Shown here: positions 1 to 9,055 of the stretch, in pieces
Numbering within the stretch: position 1 is the stretch's first letter
How the letters are laid out: each line of letters opens with the position of its first letter
DNA from: Staphylococcus xylosus
GTDB lineage: Bacteria > Bacillota > Bacilli > Staphylococcales > Staphylococcaceae
Length of the DNA stretch: 64,000 nucleotides
Direction: 5' to 3'
NCBI RefSeq assembly: GCF_002732165.1
Contig: NZ_MRZO01000007.1
Coordinates: 1 to 64,000 of the forward strand
Notes under the pieces: generated by a model
What the model saw: only the letters and a program-made list of their open reading frames with translations
Told to the model about the DNA's origin: nothing
Databases searched by the model: none
Program-made: the position numbers and the translations under genes

Positions 1-3
1 TTG

Positions 4-118
4 TCTGGTGACAATGGCAAAGAGGTCACACCTGTTCCCATGCCGAACACAGAAGTTAAGCTCTTTAGCGCCGATGGTAGTCGGACTTACGTTCCGCAAG
101 AGTAGGACGTTGCCAGGC
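4..118 (+). rRNA. rrf: 5S ribosomal RNA
   Basis: A 115-nt 5S rRNA. It has the conserved core around CCATGCCGAACACAGAAG and complementary ends (TCTGG at the start, GCCAGGC at the finish). It is the last rRNA of an operon whose 16S and 23S genes lie left of the window, and tRNA genes follow directly. The ends were set by comparison with remembered staphylococcal 5S, so they may be off by a base or two. Confidence 0.95.
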
Positions 119-129
119 AATTGAATTAT

Positions 130-204
130 TCCACAGTAGCTCAGTGGTAGAGCTATCGGCTGTTAACCGATCGGTCGTAGGTTCGAGTCCTACCTGTGGA
201 GCCA
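130..204 (+). tRNA. tRNA-Asn (GTT)
   Basis: Cloverleaf with anticodon GTT at 162-164, T-loop GTTCGAGTCC and acceptor ends TCCACAG/CTGTGGA. The 3' CCA is encoded. First of six tRNAs behind the 5S gene. Confidence 0.95.
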
Positions 205-207
205 TAT

Positions 208-279
208 GGCCCCGTGGTCAAGCGGTTAAGACACCGCCCTTTCACGGCGGTAACACGGGTTCGAGTCCCGTCGGGGTCA
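208..279 (+). tRNA. tRNA-Glu (TTC)
   Basis: Acceptor GGCCCCG pairs with CGGGGTC; anticodon TTC is at 241-243. The CCA is not encoded (ATTAC follows the discriminator A), so it must be added after transcription. Confidence 0.95.
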
Positions 280-289
280 TTACATATTT

Positions 290-365
290 GGAGGATTAGC
301 TCAGCTGGGAGAGCATCTGCCTTACAAGCAGAGGGTCGGCGGTTCGAACCCGTCATCCTCCACCA
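290..365 (+). tRNA. tRNA-Val (TAC)
   Basis: Acceptor GGAGGAT pairs with ATCCTCC; anticodon TAC is at 323-325. The terminal CCA is encoded. Confidence 0.95.
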
Positions 366-382
366 TTTTAATTTAATAGTAC

Positions 383-466
383 GGAGGGGTAGCGAAGTGG
401 CTAAACGCGGCGGACTGTAAATCCGCTCCTTCGGGTTCGGCAGTTCGAATCTGCCCCCCTCCACCA
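383..466 (+). tRNA. tRNA-Tyr (GTA)
   Basis: Class II tRNA of 84 nt with a long variable arm (CTCCTTCGG region) and anticodon GTA at 417-419. The terminal CCA is encoded. Confidence 0.95.
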
Positions 467-470
467 TTTA

Positions 471-545
471 TGGGCTATAGCCAAGCGGTAAGGCAATGGA
501 CTTTGACTCCATCACGCGCTGGTTCGAATCCAGCTAGCCCAGCCA
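471..545 (+). tRNA. tRNA-Gln (TTG)
   Basis: Acceptor TGGGCTA pairs with TAGCCCA; anticodon TTG is at 503-505. The CCA is encoded. It starts four bases after tRNA-Tyr. Confidence 0.95.
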
Positions 546-548
546 TTA

Positions 549-621
549 GAGCCATTAGCTCAGTTGGTAGAGCATCTGACTTTTAATCAGAGGGTCAGTG
601 GTTCGAGCCCACTATGGCTCA
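549..621 (+). tRNA. tRNA-Lys (TTT)
   Basis: Acceptor GAGCCAT pairs with ATGGCTC; anticodon TTT is at 582-584. No encoded CCA. Last tRNA before the operon terminator. Confidence 0.95.
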
Positions 622-627
622 CTAGTA

Positions 628-657
628 AGCACTTCTCACAAGAGAAGTGCTTTTTTT
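628..657 (+). terminator. Terminator of the rRNA/tRNA operon
   Basis: Perfect 9-bp stem (AGCACTTCT / AGAAGTGCT) with a 6-nt loop, followed by a run of T. It lies just after tRNA-Lys and closes the stable-RNA operon. Confidence 0.9.
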
Positions 658-659
658 GT

Positions 660-978
660 ATATAAAATTAAAAATCCTTTTGTTATTTACTCAATCTAGG
701 TTATATAAAGTTATTATAATTATATAAGTATGAAGTATAACGATCTTCTTTTATAGTTAAAGCTTTTGAATAAAGTTTGTTTTTTAATTTATACATTTTA
801 CTGTTTAATAAAATGATAAAAACCGATACTAAAAGGATTTGTTTTGAATGATAAATCACTATATTGATTTTATATGTAAAAAGCCTGAAATGAAGAGAAA
901 ATGCTATTTTAACAACGCTTGAAATGTTAATGTCTTTAGATTACTCTAGAAACATATAACAACAAAGGGGTTTTAAAA
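660..978. other. Gene-free AT-rich spacer before rocF
   Basis: About 320 bases with no credible reading frame between the rRNA/tRNA terminator and the arginase gene. It must hold the rocF promoter, but I see no pair of boxes good enough to place it. An AAAGGGG ribosome-binding site lies just before the rocF ATG. Confidence 0.6.
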
Positions 979-1884
979 ATGAATAAAACAGTAGAAATTA
1001 TTGGAGTACCTTCAACATTTGGACAAAGGAAATTAGGGGTAAACCTTGGTCCAGATGCGATTCGATATGCTGGAATTGAAGAACGTATTAAAGCAATAGG
1101 ACTATCTGTTAAAGATTCTGGGAATATTGCAGTACCTAAATTAGATTTAGAAAAGTTTAATTCAGAGCAAGAAGGCTTACGTAACATAGAGGAAATCATA
1201 GAAACATCAAATATATTAAGTGATGCGGTATCAACTAGCATTGAGCATAACCATTTCCCACTTGTATTAGGGGGAGATCATTCAATTGCAATTGGTTCTA
1301 TATCAGGTGTTAGTAAGCATTACGAGAACTTAGGTGTTATTTGGTATGATGCACATGGTGACTTAAATGTACCTGAAGAATCACCTTCAGGTAATATACA
1401 TGGCATGCCGTTACGTGTACTTGCGGGTGAAGGCGATGATCGTTTGGTTAATGTCTCTGATTATTCACCAAAAGTTAAACCTGAAAATATTGTGCTTATA
1501 GGCATGAGAGATTTAGATGAAGGTGAAAAACGCTACATAAAAGAGCATAATATTAAAACATTTACTATGGCTGAAGTTGACCGTTTTGGTATTAAACAAG
1601 TGATTGAAGAAACAATTGCTTATTTAAAACCTAAAACTGATGGTATTCACTTGTCACTAGATGTTGATGCCTTAGATCCTGTTGAAACACCAGGAACAGG
1701 TACTAGAGTACTTGGCGGTTTAACATATAGAGAAAGTCATTTTGCATTAGAGTTGTTACATAATTCTAATCTCATTACTTCTATGGATTTAGTGGAGGTT
1801 AATCCACTAATCGATCATAATAATGACACAGCAGAGCAAGCAGTAGGTTTAGTAGGTAGTTTCTTTGGGGAAACACTACTATAA
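979..1884 (+). CDS. rocF: Arginase
   Basis: Hydrolyses L-arginine to ornithine and urea, the first cytosolic step of arginine catabolism. The 301-residue protein carries the full ureohydrolase metal set: GGDHS with H101, DAHGD with D124, H126 and D128, and DVD with D228 and D230, which bind the two Mn ions. The length is normal for bacterial arginases. The ATG follows an AAAGGGG Shine-Dalgarno about 9 bases upstream. The gene stands alone between the rRNA operon terminator and the hairpin at about 2008. Urea from this reaction would feed urease where the host has one; no urease gene is in the window. Confidence 0.96.
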   Translation: MNKTVEIIGVPSTFGQRKLGVNLGPDAIRYAGIEERIKAIGLSVKDSGNIAVPKLDLEKFNSEQEGLRNIEEIIETSNILSDAVSTSIEHNHFPLVLGGDHSIAIGSISGVSKHYENLGVIWYDAHGDLNVPEESPSGNIHGMPLRVLAGEGDDRLVNVSDYSPKVKPENIVLIGMRDLDEGEKRYIKEHNIKTFTMAEVDRFGIKQVIEETIAYLKPKTDGIHLSLDVDALDPVETPGTGTRVLGGLTYRESHFALELLHNSNLITSMDLVEVNPLIDHNNDTAEQAVGLVGSFFGETLL

Positions 1885-2006
1885 TTCACTTGAAATTATG
1901 TTAATGACAAAGACACATGACCCAAGTAATTAGTTATGAAGTAATATTAGAATGTTTGGCTATATCAAAACGTATTTTGTCATGTTTTAGTGTCAGTTAG
2001 TTTTAT

Positions 2007-2064
2007 TGGGGCGGGATAATGAAATCTTATTTAAAAATAAGATTTCAGATTCTCTCCCTTTTTT
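2007..2064 (+). terminator. Terminator after rocF (dispersed staphylococcal hairpin type)
   Basis: An 11-bp stem TGAAATCTTAT / ATAAGATTTCA sits inside a weaker outer stem (GGGGCGGGA with TCTCTCCC), followed by TTTTTT. The layout, with GGGGCG on the left, a GAAATC stem and a CCCTTTTTT right edge, recurs at about 48964, and a looser relative is at about 26713. Confidence 0.8.
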
Positions 2065-2092
2065 GATTTTGCTAAAAATTTAAATACTAAAT

Positions 2093-2121
2093 ATGACAGT
2101 TAGTGTTATGATTGGTATAAT
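2093..2121 (+). promoter_or_regulatory. Promoter of the cdaA-cdaR-glmM operon
   Basis: -35 box ATGACA (2093-2098), 17-bp spacer and a perfect TATAAT (2116-2121) preceded by TGG (extended -10). The ATG of cdaA follows about 35 bases on, after GGAGGAG. Confidence 0.75.
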
Positions 2122-2156
2122 ATATAACATGGGAACAGATAACCGGAGGAGATGTT

Positions 2157-2963
2157 ATGGAATTATCCAGCTTTTTTGATAACTGGAGTACAGTTAAAAT
2201 AATAGCAAGTGTACTCGATTTACTCATAGTATGGTATGTACTTTATCTTCTCATTACAGTTTTTAAAGGTACCAAAGCCATTCAACTATTAAAAGGTATT
2301 GTTGTAATAGTAATTGGTCAACAATTGAGTAAAATACTGAACTTAACAGCTACATCCCGTCTTTTTGATTTAGTTATTCAATGGGGGGTATTAGCGTTAA
2401 TCGTGATATTTCAACCAGAAATTCGTCGTGCCTTGGAACAACTTGGTAGAGGTAGCTTATTTAAACGTTATTCAACGAATTTAAATAGTGATGAAGGCAA
2501 GTTAATATCTTCTGTGTCAAAAGCAGTACAATATATGGCTAAACGTCGTATAGGTGCACTGATTGTATTTGAAAAGGAAACAGGGTTACAAGATTATATT
2601 GAAACAGGCATCGCAATGAATTCAGAAATATCACAAGAACTATTAACAAATGTTTTTATACCAAACACGCCTTTACATGACGGTGCGATGATAATTCAAG
2701 AGAATAAGATCGCTAGTGCTGCGAGTTATTTGCCCTTATCTGATAGCGCTAAAATTGCTAAAAGTTTAGGGACAAGACATAGAGCTGCAGTAGGTATATC
2801 AGAAGTATCAGATGCGTTCACTGTTATCGTTTCAGAAGAAACAGGATCTATTTCTGTTACATTTGACGGTAAATTAAGAAAAGATATTTCAAATGAAGCA
2901 TTTGAAGAATTATTAGCTGAACATTGGTTTGGTACACACTTTCATGAGAAAGGTGTGAAGTAA
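2157..2963 (+). CDS. cdaA: Diadenylate cyclase CdaA (DacA)
   Basis: Membrane-bound enzyme that condenses two ATP into cyclic di-AMP, a second messenger controlling potassium and osmolyte transport and wall homeostasis. The 268-residue protein has an N-terminal membrane part with about three helices (to about residue 100) and then a DisA_N cyclase domain. The catalytic DGA motif is at D175-G176-A177 and the RHR motif at R207-H208-R209. It starts the operon cdaA-cdaR-glmM, one base before cdaR. This arrangement is conserved in Firmicutes and links c-di-AMP synthesis to peptidoglycan precursor supply. The start is set by a GGAGGAG site 5 bases upstream. Confidence 0.97.
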   Translation: MELSSFFDNWSTVKIIASVLDLLIVWYVLYLLITVFKGTKAIQLLKGIVVIVIGQQLSKILNLTATSRLFDLVIQWGVLALIVIFQPEIRRALEQLGRGSLFKRYSTNLNSDEGKLISSVSKAVQYMAKRRIGALIVFEKETGLQDYIETGIAMNSEISQELLTNVFIPNTPLHDGAMIIQENKIASAASYLPLSDSAKIAKSLGTRHRAAVGISEVSDAFTVIVSEETGSISVTFDGKLRKDISNEAFEELLAEHWFGTHFHEKGVK

Positions 2964-2964
2964 T

Positions 2965-3897
2965 ATGTTAGAAAGTAAATGGGGCTTAAGATTAATCGCT
3001 CTCGTATTAGCGCTTGTGTTTTTCCTATCAGTTAACAATATGTTTGGCAATATATTCAATGCTGATAACTTAGGTCAAAAGTCTACTGAAACGATTCAGG
3101 AAGTACCCGTGCAAGTTAAGTATAATAATAAATCATTATACGCTAGCGAAGTGCCTGATAAAGTTGACGTGGAAATTTCAGGTCCTCAATCACAGGTTTT
3201 AAAAGCTGAGAATGGTGAAAATATTAAAGCAGTCTTAGATTTAAGTGGCGAAAAAGCAGGAAAGCATACGACGCAATTTCAGGTTAATGGATTGAATAAA
3301 GACATTGACTATAGTGTGAAACCGAAAGAGGCCACTGTAAATCTTGAAGAACGTGTGAGCAAAACATTAAAAGTGGAACCGGATGTAAGTAATAATGACT
3401 TAGATTCAGACTATAAAATTAGTGAACAAAGCGTTTCACCAGAGACAGTTAAAGTGACTGGTGGTCAAGACCAAATTGATAAAATAGCATATTTAAAAGC
3501 AACATATAAAAATAAAAGTAAAATCGCTAAAAATACTACAGATATAGCGAAAATTACTGCATTTGATAGAAATCTTAATAAAATCGACGTTTCAATTCAA
3601 CCTAATGAAGTTAACTTGAGCGTTAAGGTAGAAGATTATAGTAAAAAAGTAAAAGTAAAAACAAAAGCAGTAGGATCATTATCAAATGGTCGTGAATTAG
3701 ACAATATAAGTTTAAAAGATGAAGAAGTAGAAATTTATGGTAATAAGGATGACTTAGAAGATATTGATGAAATTACTGCAAATGTAAATTTAGATAATAT
3801 CTCGGATACTACTGAAAAAAATGTGAAGTTTAAAGTACCTAAAGATGTGACAAAAGTTAATCCGAACGGTACTACAGCTAAAATTACAGTTAAATAG
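2965..3897 (+). CDS. cdaR: CdaA regulator CdaR (YbbR-domain protein)
   Basis: 310 residues: one N-terminal membrane helix (about residues 8-27) anchoring an extracellular chain of YbbR repeats, seen as recurring blocks of the form 'VxVxxxNxSLY...PxxVxVxG'. In this family the protein binds CdaA and modulates its cyclase activity. The ATG lies one base after the cdaA stop, so the two are probably translationally coupled. glmM follows 28 bases on with its own GGAG site. The function is taken from family and context, because YbbR repeats have no catalytic residues. Confidence 0.93.
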   Translation: MLESKWGLRLIALVLALVFFLSVNNMFGNIFNADNLGQKSTETIQEVPVQVKYNNKSLYASEVPDKVDVEISGPQSQVLKAENGENIKAVLDLSGEKAGKHTTQFQVNGLNKDIDYSVKPKEATVNLEERVSKTLKVEPDVSNNDLDSDYKISEQSVSPETVKVTGGQDQIDKIAYLKATYKNKSKIAKNTTDIAKITAFDRNLNKIDVSIQPNEVNLSVKVEDYSKKVKVKTKAVGSLSNGRELDNISLKDEEVEIYGNKDDLEDIDEITANVNLDNISDTTEKNVKFKVPKDVTKVNPNGTTAKITVK

Positions 3898-3925
3898 ATT
3901 TGTATAAATAAAGGAGATATAAAAA

Positions 3926-5281
3926 ATGGCAAAATATTTTGGTACAGATGGCGTAAGGGGAGTAGCAAATAAAGAATTAACACCTGAACTTGCGTTTAAA
4001 CTAGGGCGCTATGGCGGCTATGTTTTAGCACATAATAAAGGTGAGAAGCACCCTAAAGTACTAGTTGGTAGAGACACTCGTGTTTCTGGAGAGATGTTAG
4101 AATCTGCATTGATTGCAGGACTAATTTCTATAGGCGCAGAAGTCATGCGTTTGGGCGTTATTTCAACGCCAGGTGTAGCATACTTAACACGAGAAATGGA
4201 AGCCGAATTAGGTGTCATGATATCTGCTTCTCATAATCCAGTTCCAGATAATGGTATTAAATTCTTTGGTTCTGATGGCTTTAAATTATCAGACAACCAA
4301 GAACAGGAAATAGAAGAATTATTAGATCAAGAAAATCCTGATTTACCTCGACCTGTTGGTGAAGATATTGTACATTGCTCTGATTATTTTGAAGGTGCAC
4401 AAAAATACATTAGCTATTTAAAATCAACTGTTGATGTGAACTTAGATGGAATGAAGATTGCATTAGATGGTGCAAATGGTTCTACATCTTCTTTAGCACC
4501 ATTTTTATTCGGTGATTTAGAAGCTGATACTGTGACAGTTGGCTGTAAAGCAAATGGTTATAATATTAATAAAGATGTTGGTTCTACACACCCTGAAACA
4601 TTAGCTAAAGAAGTTGTCGAATCAGAATGTGACTTTGGTTTAGCGTTTGATGGTGATGGTGACAGACTAATTGCAGTAGATGAAAAAGGTAATATTGTCG
4701 ATGGAGACCAAATCATGTTTATTATTGGTCAAGCAATGAGCAAAAATCATGAGTTAAATAATAATATGATTGTTTCTACTGTAATGAGTAACTTAGGTTT
4801 CTATAAAGCTTTAGAAAATGAAGGTATACAATCTAACAAAACTAAAGTTGGAGATCGCTATGTTGTTGAAGAAATGAGAAGAGGTAATTACAATTTAGGT
4901 GGCGAACAGTCAGGACATATTGTTTTAATGGATTATAATACGACTGGAGACGGTTTATTAACAGGTGTTCAATTAGCTAGTATTATAAAAATGACTGGTA
5001 AAAGTTTAAGTCAACTTGCGAGTCAAATGAAGAAATACCCACAATCATTAGTTAATGTTCGTGTAACAGATAAATATCGTGTGGAAGAAAATATCGATGT
5101 TCAAGAAATAATGACTAAAGTAGAAGTAGAAATGAATGGTGAAGGTCGTATTTTAGTAAGACCTTCTGGAACAGAACCATTAGTGAGAGTGATGGTTGAA
5201 GCATCAACTGATGAAGATGCGCAACGTTTTGCCAATACAATTGCTGATGTAGTTCAAGATAAAATGGGATTAGATAAATAG
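3926..5281 (+). CDS. glmM: Phosphoglucosamine mutase
   Basis: Converts glucosamine-6-phosphate to glucosamine-1-phosphate, the step after GlmS on the way to UDP-GlcNAc. The 451-residue cytosolic alpha-D-phosphohexomutase has the phosphoserine loop SASHNP (S102), the Mg loop DGDGDR (about residues 242-247) and the C-terminal phosphate-binding RPSGTEP. The N-terminus [10 protein letters not shown] is typical. Last gene of the cdaA operon. In other Firmicutes GlmM binds and inhibits CdaA, which fits their co-transcription. Confidence 0.97.
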   Translation: MAKYFGTDGVRGVANKELTPELAFKLGRYGGYVLAHNKGEKHPKVLVGRDTRVSGEMLESALIAGLISIGAEVMRLGVISTPGVAYLTREMEAELGVMISASHNPVPDNGIKFFGSDGFKLSDNQEQEIEELLDQENPDLPRPVGEDIVHCSDYFEGAQKYISYLKSTVDVNLDGMKIALDGANGSTSSLAPFLFGDLEADTVTVGCKANGYNINKDVGSTHPETLAKEVVESECDFGLAFDGDGDRLIAVDEKGNIVDGDQIMFIIGQAMSKNHELNNNMIVSTVMSNLGFYKALENEGIQSNKTKVGDRYVVEEMRRGNYNLGGEQSGHIVLMDYNTTGDGLLTGVQLASIIKMTGKSLSQLASQMKKYPQSLVNVRVTDKYRVEENIDVQEIMTKVEVEMNGEGRILVRPSGTEPLVRVMVEASTDEDAQRFANTIADVVQDKMGLDK

Positions 5282-5321
5282 TTAATAATTTAGTATAAGT
5301 AAGGCCTAAATATTTTATACA

Positions 5322-5346
5322 AGCACATCATATAAAAAGATGTGCT
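5322..5346 (+). terminator. Possible terminator after glmM
   Basis: Perfect 8-bp stem AGCACATC / GATGTGCT with a 9-nt loop, 40 bases after the glmM stop. No proper T-run follows (GGGCTACTATT), so it may be weak or only an RNA 3'-end stabiliser. Confidence 0.45.
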
Positions 5347-5399
5347 GGGCTACTATTATTAATTGTTTTAAAATAAATTAATATACACTCAATTAAGTA

Positions 5400-5435
5400 A
5401 AGAAGCGGTTGCTATTTTAATAGCAACCGCTTCTT
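5400..5435 (-). terminator. Bidirectional terminator between glmM and mtlD
   Basis: Near-perfect 17-bp inverted repeat starting AAGAAGCGGTTGC, flanked by A-rich sequence on the left and TTCTTATATTT on the right. Placed 4 bases after the mtlD stop, it can end the minus-strand mannitol operon and catch read-through from glmM. Confidence 0.85.
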
Positions 5436-5439
5436 ATAT

Positions 5440-6543
5440 TTATAATACATTGTATGCTTGAACAATTTCTTGAGTTAATTGTTCATCTGTTTTAGCAAAT
5501 TCTTTCAAGAATGCTTCAAGTCCATGTTCTTGAATATAATCATTTTTTTCTACTGTTTCTTGATCATTTGTATCATCGTACTTTAATAGTAAAGCAGCGG
5601 TTTTAACTAATGCATCATGTTTTAAATTATTTTGATATAAGTAATTTAATGGTTTTATGATTCTATCTTGTGGTCCGATTTTACGCATTGTACCTCGTCC
5701 TACACGGGTAACTTCATCTGATAAGTTTGGATTTTTAAAACGTTCAATAATTTTTTCGACATATTGTGCTTGTTCGTTTTCGTTAAAATCAAACTGTTTG
5801 GTAATATATTGGCTTGTTTCTTTAAGCACACGTTCTAAATCATGTCTAATATCTGCATCGTTAACTGCATCTAGAACGGTAGGCTGACCAAAATATCTAC
5901 CTGCATAAGCAAGGTAAGCATGACCAGTATTTACAGTAAGTAACTTACGTTCAATATAAGGAGTTAAATTATCTACATATTTAATATGGTTAAGTTCTGG
6001 ACCAAACCATGCGTCCTTCTCAATTACCCATTCATAGAAAGGTTCAACGACAACATCTAAAAGGTTATCATTGGTTTGTAATGGTACAATACGATCAACT
6101 GCAGAATTAGCAAAGTGAATGTGTTCAGGTAGTGGACCTGTAATGTCTAAAATTGCTTTTTCTAATGTATTGGTTGCCATGATTGCATTCTCACATGCAA
6201 CAATATTAACAGGTGTTTCTTTTTCTGCTAAATAAGGAGCAAATGATTTCGCGATTATAGGCAAGATGTTTACACCCACTGCAGTTGTAATTAAATCGGC
6301 TTCTAAAACTGCATGTTTTAAACTTTCTGAAGGTGAACTGGAATTGATTGCATCTACATTATGCACACGTATTGTTGTTTTAGCTTCATCAGCTAAAATG
6401 ACATCATATTCATGATGTTGATCCAATGCAGTGATGATTTCAGCATTAACATCTGCAAAAGTTACTTTTATACCATTATCAGCAAGAATATAGCCAATAA
6501 ATCCTCTACCTATATTTCCAGCACCAAAGTGTAAGGCTTTCAT
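5440..6543 (-). CDS. mtlD: Mannitol-1-phosphate 5-dehydrogenase
   Basis: NAD-dependent oxidation of mannitol-1-phosphate to fructose-6-phosphate, delivering PTS-imported mannitol to glycolysis. The 367-residue protein begins [16 protein letters not shown], the Rossmann dinucleotide motif of polyol dehydrogenases, and keeps the C-terminal mannitol dehydrogenase domain. Its ATG shares an A with the mtlF TAA (TAATG), a one-base overlap indicating translational coupling. Last gene of the minus-strand operon mtlA-mtlR-mtlF-mtlD. Confidence 0.96.
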   Translation of the reverse strand: MKALHFGAGNIGRGFIGYILADNGIKVTFADVNAEIITALDQHHEYDVILADEAKTTIRVHNVDAINSSSPSESLKHAVLEADLITTAVGVNILPIIAKSFAPYLAEKETPVNIVACENAIMATNTLEKAILDITGPLPEHIHFANSAVDRIVPLQTNDNLLDVVVEPFYEWVIEKDAWFGPELNHIKYVDNLTPYIERKLLTVNTGHAYLAYAGRYFGQPTVLDAVNDADIRHDLERVLKETSQYITKQFDFNENEQAQYVEKIIERFKNPNLSDEVTRVGRGTMRKIGPQDRIIKPLNYLYQNNLKHDALVKTAALLLKYDDTNDQETVEKNDYIQEHGLEAFLKEFAKTDEQLTQEIVQAYNVL

Positions 6544-6977
6544 TATGCATCAGCCTCCTCAAAGACTTGTTTGATTTCCTCTGCTGATGAAGCTTGAATA
6601 ATACGTTCTACGTTTTCTTCTTCGCTAAAAGTAATAGCTATTTTAGAAAGTAAGTCTAAATGCTCACCATCTTTACCTGCAATACCTACGACAACTTTAA
6701 CAACTTCGCCGTCCCAGTCGACGCCTTCAGGTATTTGAATTAAAGTTAAACCTGATTTTAAAACACTAGTTTTAGCTTCGTCAGTACCATGAGGGATAGC
6801 TAAGCCGTTGCCCATAAATGTTGTTACTACTTGCTCGCGATCTTTCATTGCTTGAATATATGCTTCTGTTACAGCACCACTTGATACTAAAGCTTGGCCT
6901 GCCTTTTCAATTGCTTCGTTTTGATCTTTAACTGTTTGGTTGATAAAAATGTTTTCATTGCTAAATAATTCGCTCAT
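6543..6977 (-). CDS. mtlF: Mannitol-specific PTS enzyme IIA
   Basis: Cytosolic PTS phosphocarrier of 144 residues. It takes phosphate from HPr on H63 (motif [10 protein letters not shown]) and passes it to the IIB domain of MtlA. Being free-standing, it complements MtlA, which here has only IIC and IIB. It lies between the regulator mtlR (6 bases upstream) and mtlD (one-base overlap). Confidence 0.95.
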   Translation of the reverse strand: MSELFSNENIFINQTVKDQNEAIEKAGQALVSSGAVTEAYIQAMKDREQVVTTFMGNGLAIPHGTDEAKTSVLKSGLTLIQIPEGVDWDGEVVKVVVGIAGKDGEHLDLLSKIAITFSEEENVERIIQASSAEEIKQVFEEADA

Positions 6978-6983
6978 TTTATT

Positions 6984-9014
6984 TCACTCCATATTCAATA
7001 ATTTTTGTAATTGCATAAGATAACTTTGCTTAAGTAATGTTTGAAGTTGTTCAGGTTGTTCCATAAATCCATCAATATTATCTAGATGTTCGACTAATTT
7101 CCCTGAAATATCACTTACAAGTTGTGCCATTGTATCATCAGGTGGGACGAACATACTTAACAAATATCTCACGGAAAGATTGTCATTTTGATTGCTATTA
7201 AGCAAAATAGGCTCATTTAAAATGGTTATTAATATAAAAGGTTTCTTTATAATCTCACTTTTTAAATGAGGGATTGCGATTGGATAAGGGGCTAAGACAA
7301 ACCCTTGATGATCCATGTGTTGCTTAATCAGTTCAGCGAATGACTGGCCTTCCGTGATAATTTGATGTTCCAATAATGTGTTGGTTAAATAAGTTGTCCA
7401 GTTCGTAACTGAAGTATAATCTACATTTACAGAATCAATTATTTCTAGTCCTTTTCTGATGTATGTTAATTTTTCTTCAGGATTTAAAATGTTACTATTA
7501 TTCGTTTCATATGTTTGAATCTTTGGTTGTTTGTGATGTGTGTTTAAAAAAGCTGATACGTGATTTACATCTGCGTCGGGCAGTAAAGGATTCACAGTGA
7601 TATATGGTAAGGCGATATCTAAATCTACAGTGGAAATAATAGCATCAAATTGTGTTGCATCAATATCATTTAAATCACCAACTGATGCTTGAGTAGTTTT
7701 TTGTATATCGCTAAATGTTTGTTGTAACCGTGTTGCTAGTAATCTACTGGTCCCAATCCCACTACTACATACTACGAGTACATTGTAAAAGGCGCTATTT
7801 TGATTTTGTAAAGCACCACCAAAATGAAGTACAATAAATGCAATTTCACTATCTGGAAAATTAAAATTTGGCCATGTTTGTAGTAATGCACGATGAACAC
7901 TTTCAAATAGTCGTGGGTACTTATGTTGAATCATTTCCGTTAATGGATTATAAGTTTCAATATTAGCGTTTAAACGGTTAATTGCTGGAATGATATGCAA
8001 TTTTAATCCTTCGCTAAGCGTTTTAAAATCTTTAAACGATTGTTGAGAAAAGTGTGAAACCGAATGAATAAATTTCTCGATCTTTGATTCATCCTTACTA
8101 TCTTTAAATACTTGGGCAGATTCTTTACGTTTCGCACCTCTAAGGTGTATCGTGATAAAAGTCACTTCAGCTTGGTTAAACTGAACACCATAAATATGTT
8201 CGAGATGTAAGGCAAGTGCTTGAGCTACCTCGTGTTCAAAAGAATCCTTAACGCTGTTATAAATATCGTCATTTAAAGCTACATATTGATTATTAAGCAT
8301 TCGTTCAATACTTAAGACAATGTGTACAGTTAAGGTTAAATAACTTGATTCTGTTAAAGAGTAGGGAAGTTGTCCTAAGTGATCCATTAAAATACGTTCA
8401 ATTTGAAATATTTTGTCCATGTCAACCATTGCCAATTGAGACTGGTTAATAGATTGATATACAAAATGATTTTCAATAACTGAATAGACACTAGTACTGT
8501 TTAGATTATTGACCATCAATTGGCTTAATAGTTCACGTTTTTTTGATTCTGCACCATGTAATTGAATACCTTCGCCACGCTTTTTTTGTAGCGCTAATTG
8601 GTATTGATCAAGTTCTGTTTCTAAATCGTCTAAAAGCTTTGTCATTGTTTGATTAGAAACTCCGATTTCTTGTGCTAAAACGTATTGTTTAATAGGAGTA
8701 TTTGTTTGAATCAATGCATATAAAATGATTACTTTTTGCTCTTCTTGTGATAAATCTATGGTATTTTCATGTAATAATGCATGTTTTAGTGAATTTAACG
8801 CCATCTCCGTCGTTTTCAGCTGTATGCCTTTTTTGGTAACTCTTTCAAGATCGATATCAAATGTTGATAAAAATGATTCAATAGATTTTAATTCCCTATG
8901 AATAGTACGAGAGGATACAGCTAAATGTTGAGCAATGTCGTAAATAGTGACATATTGACCGTGATATTTAATTAACATTTCGATAATTTCTTTTTCACGT
9001 GTACTCAAAAACAT
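6984..9014 (-). CDS. mtlR: Mannitol operon transcriptional activator MtlR
   Basis: PRD-type activator. In order: N-terminal DeoR/Mga-like HTH domains, two PRD modules (about residues 185-395) containing regulatory histidines, a IIB(Gat)-like domain with the cysteine motif VVCSSGIGTSR, and a C-terminal IIA(Mtl)-like domain with an IPH motif. Phosphorylation by HPr and the PTS would couple activity to mannitol import. Two ATGs lie close together. The one at 9020 is only 1 base after the GGAGGG site, so the second at 9014 (MFLSTREKE...), with a 7-base spacing, is the better start and gives 676 residues. Confidence 0.92.
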   Translation of the reverse strand: MFLSTREKEIIEMLIKYHGQYVTIYDIAQHLAVSSRTIHRELKSIESFLSTFDIDLERVTKKGIQLKTTEMALNSLKHALLHENTIDLSQEEQKVIILYALIQTNTPIKQYVLAQEIGVSNQTMTKLLDDLETELDQYQLALQKKRGEGIQLHGAESKKRELLSQLMVNNLNSTSVYSVIENHFVYQSINQSQLAMVDMDKIFQIERILMDHLGQLPYSLTESSYLTLTVHIVLSIERMLNNQYVALNDDIYNSVKDSFEHEVAQALALHLEHIYGVQFNQAEVTFITIHLRGAKRKESAQVFKDSKDESKIEKFIHSVSHFSQQSFKDFKTLSEGLKLHIIPAINRLNANIETYNPLTEMIQHKYPRLFESVHRALLQTWPNFNFPDSEIAFIVLHFGGALQNQNSAFYNVLVVCSSGIGTSRLLATRLQQTFSDIQKTTQASVGDLNDIDATQFDAIISTVDLDIALPYITVNPLLPDADVNHVSAFLNTHHKQPKIQTYETNNSNILNPEEKLTYIRKGLEIIDSVNVDYTSVTNWTTYLTNTLLEHQIITEGQSFAELIKQHMDHQGFVLAPYPIAIPHLKSEIIKKPFILITILNEPILLNSNQNDNLSVRYLLSMFVPPDDTMAQLVSDISGKLVEHLDNIDGFMEQPEQLQTLLKQSYLMQLQKLLNME

Positions 9015-9055
9015 AGCCATACCCTCCAGTATCGTTCTATATAGTGATTGTTTAA

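Noticed and set aside
153..467. Open frames on both strands across the tRNA cluster (153-467 minus, 196-420 plus)
   Set aside because: They are read through tRNA genes; the peptides are the well-known artefact of translating tRNA sequence and have no ribosome-binding sites.
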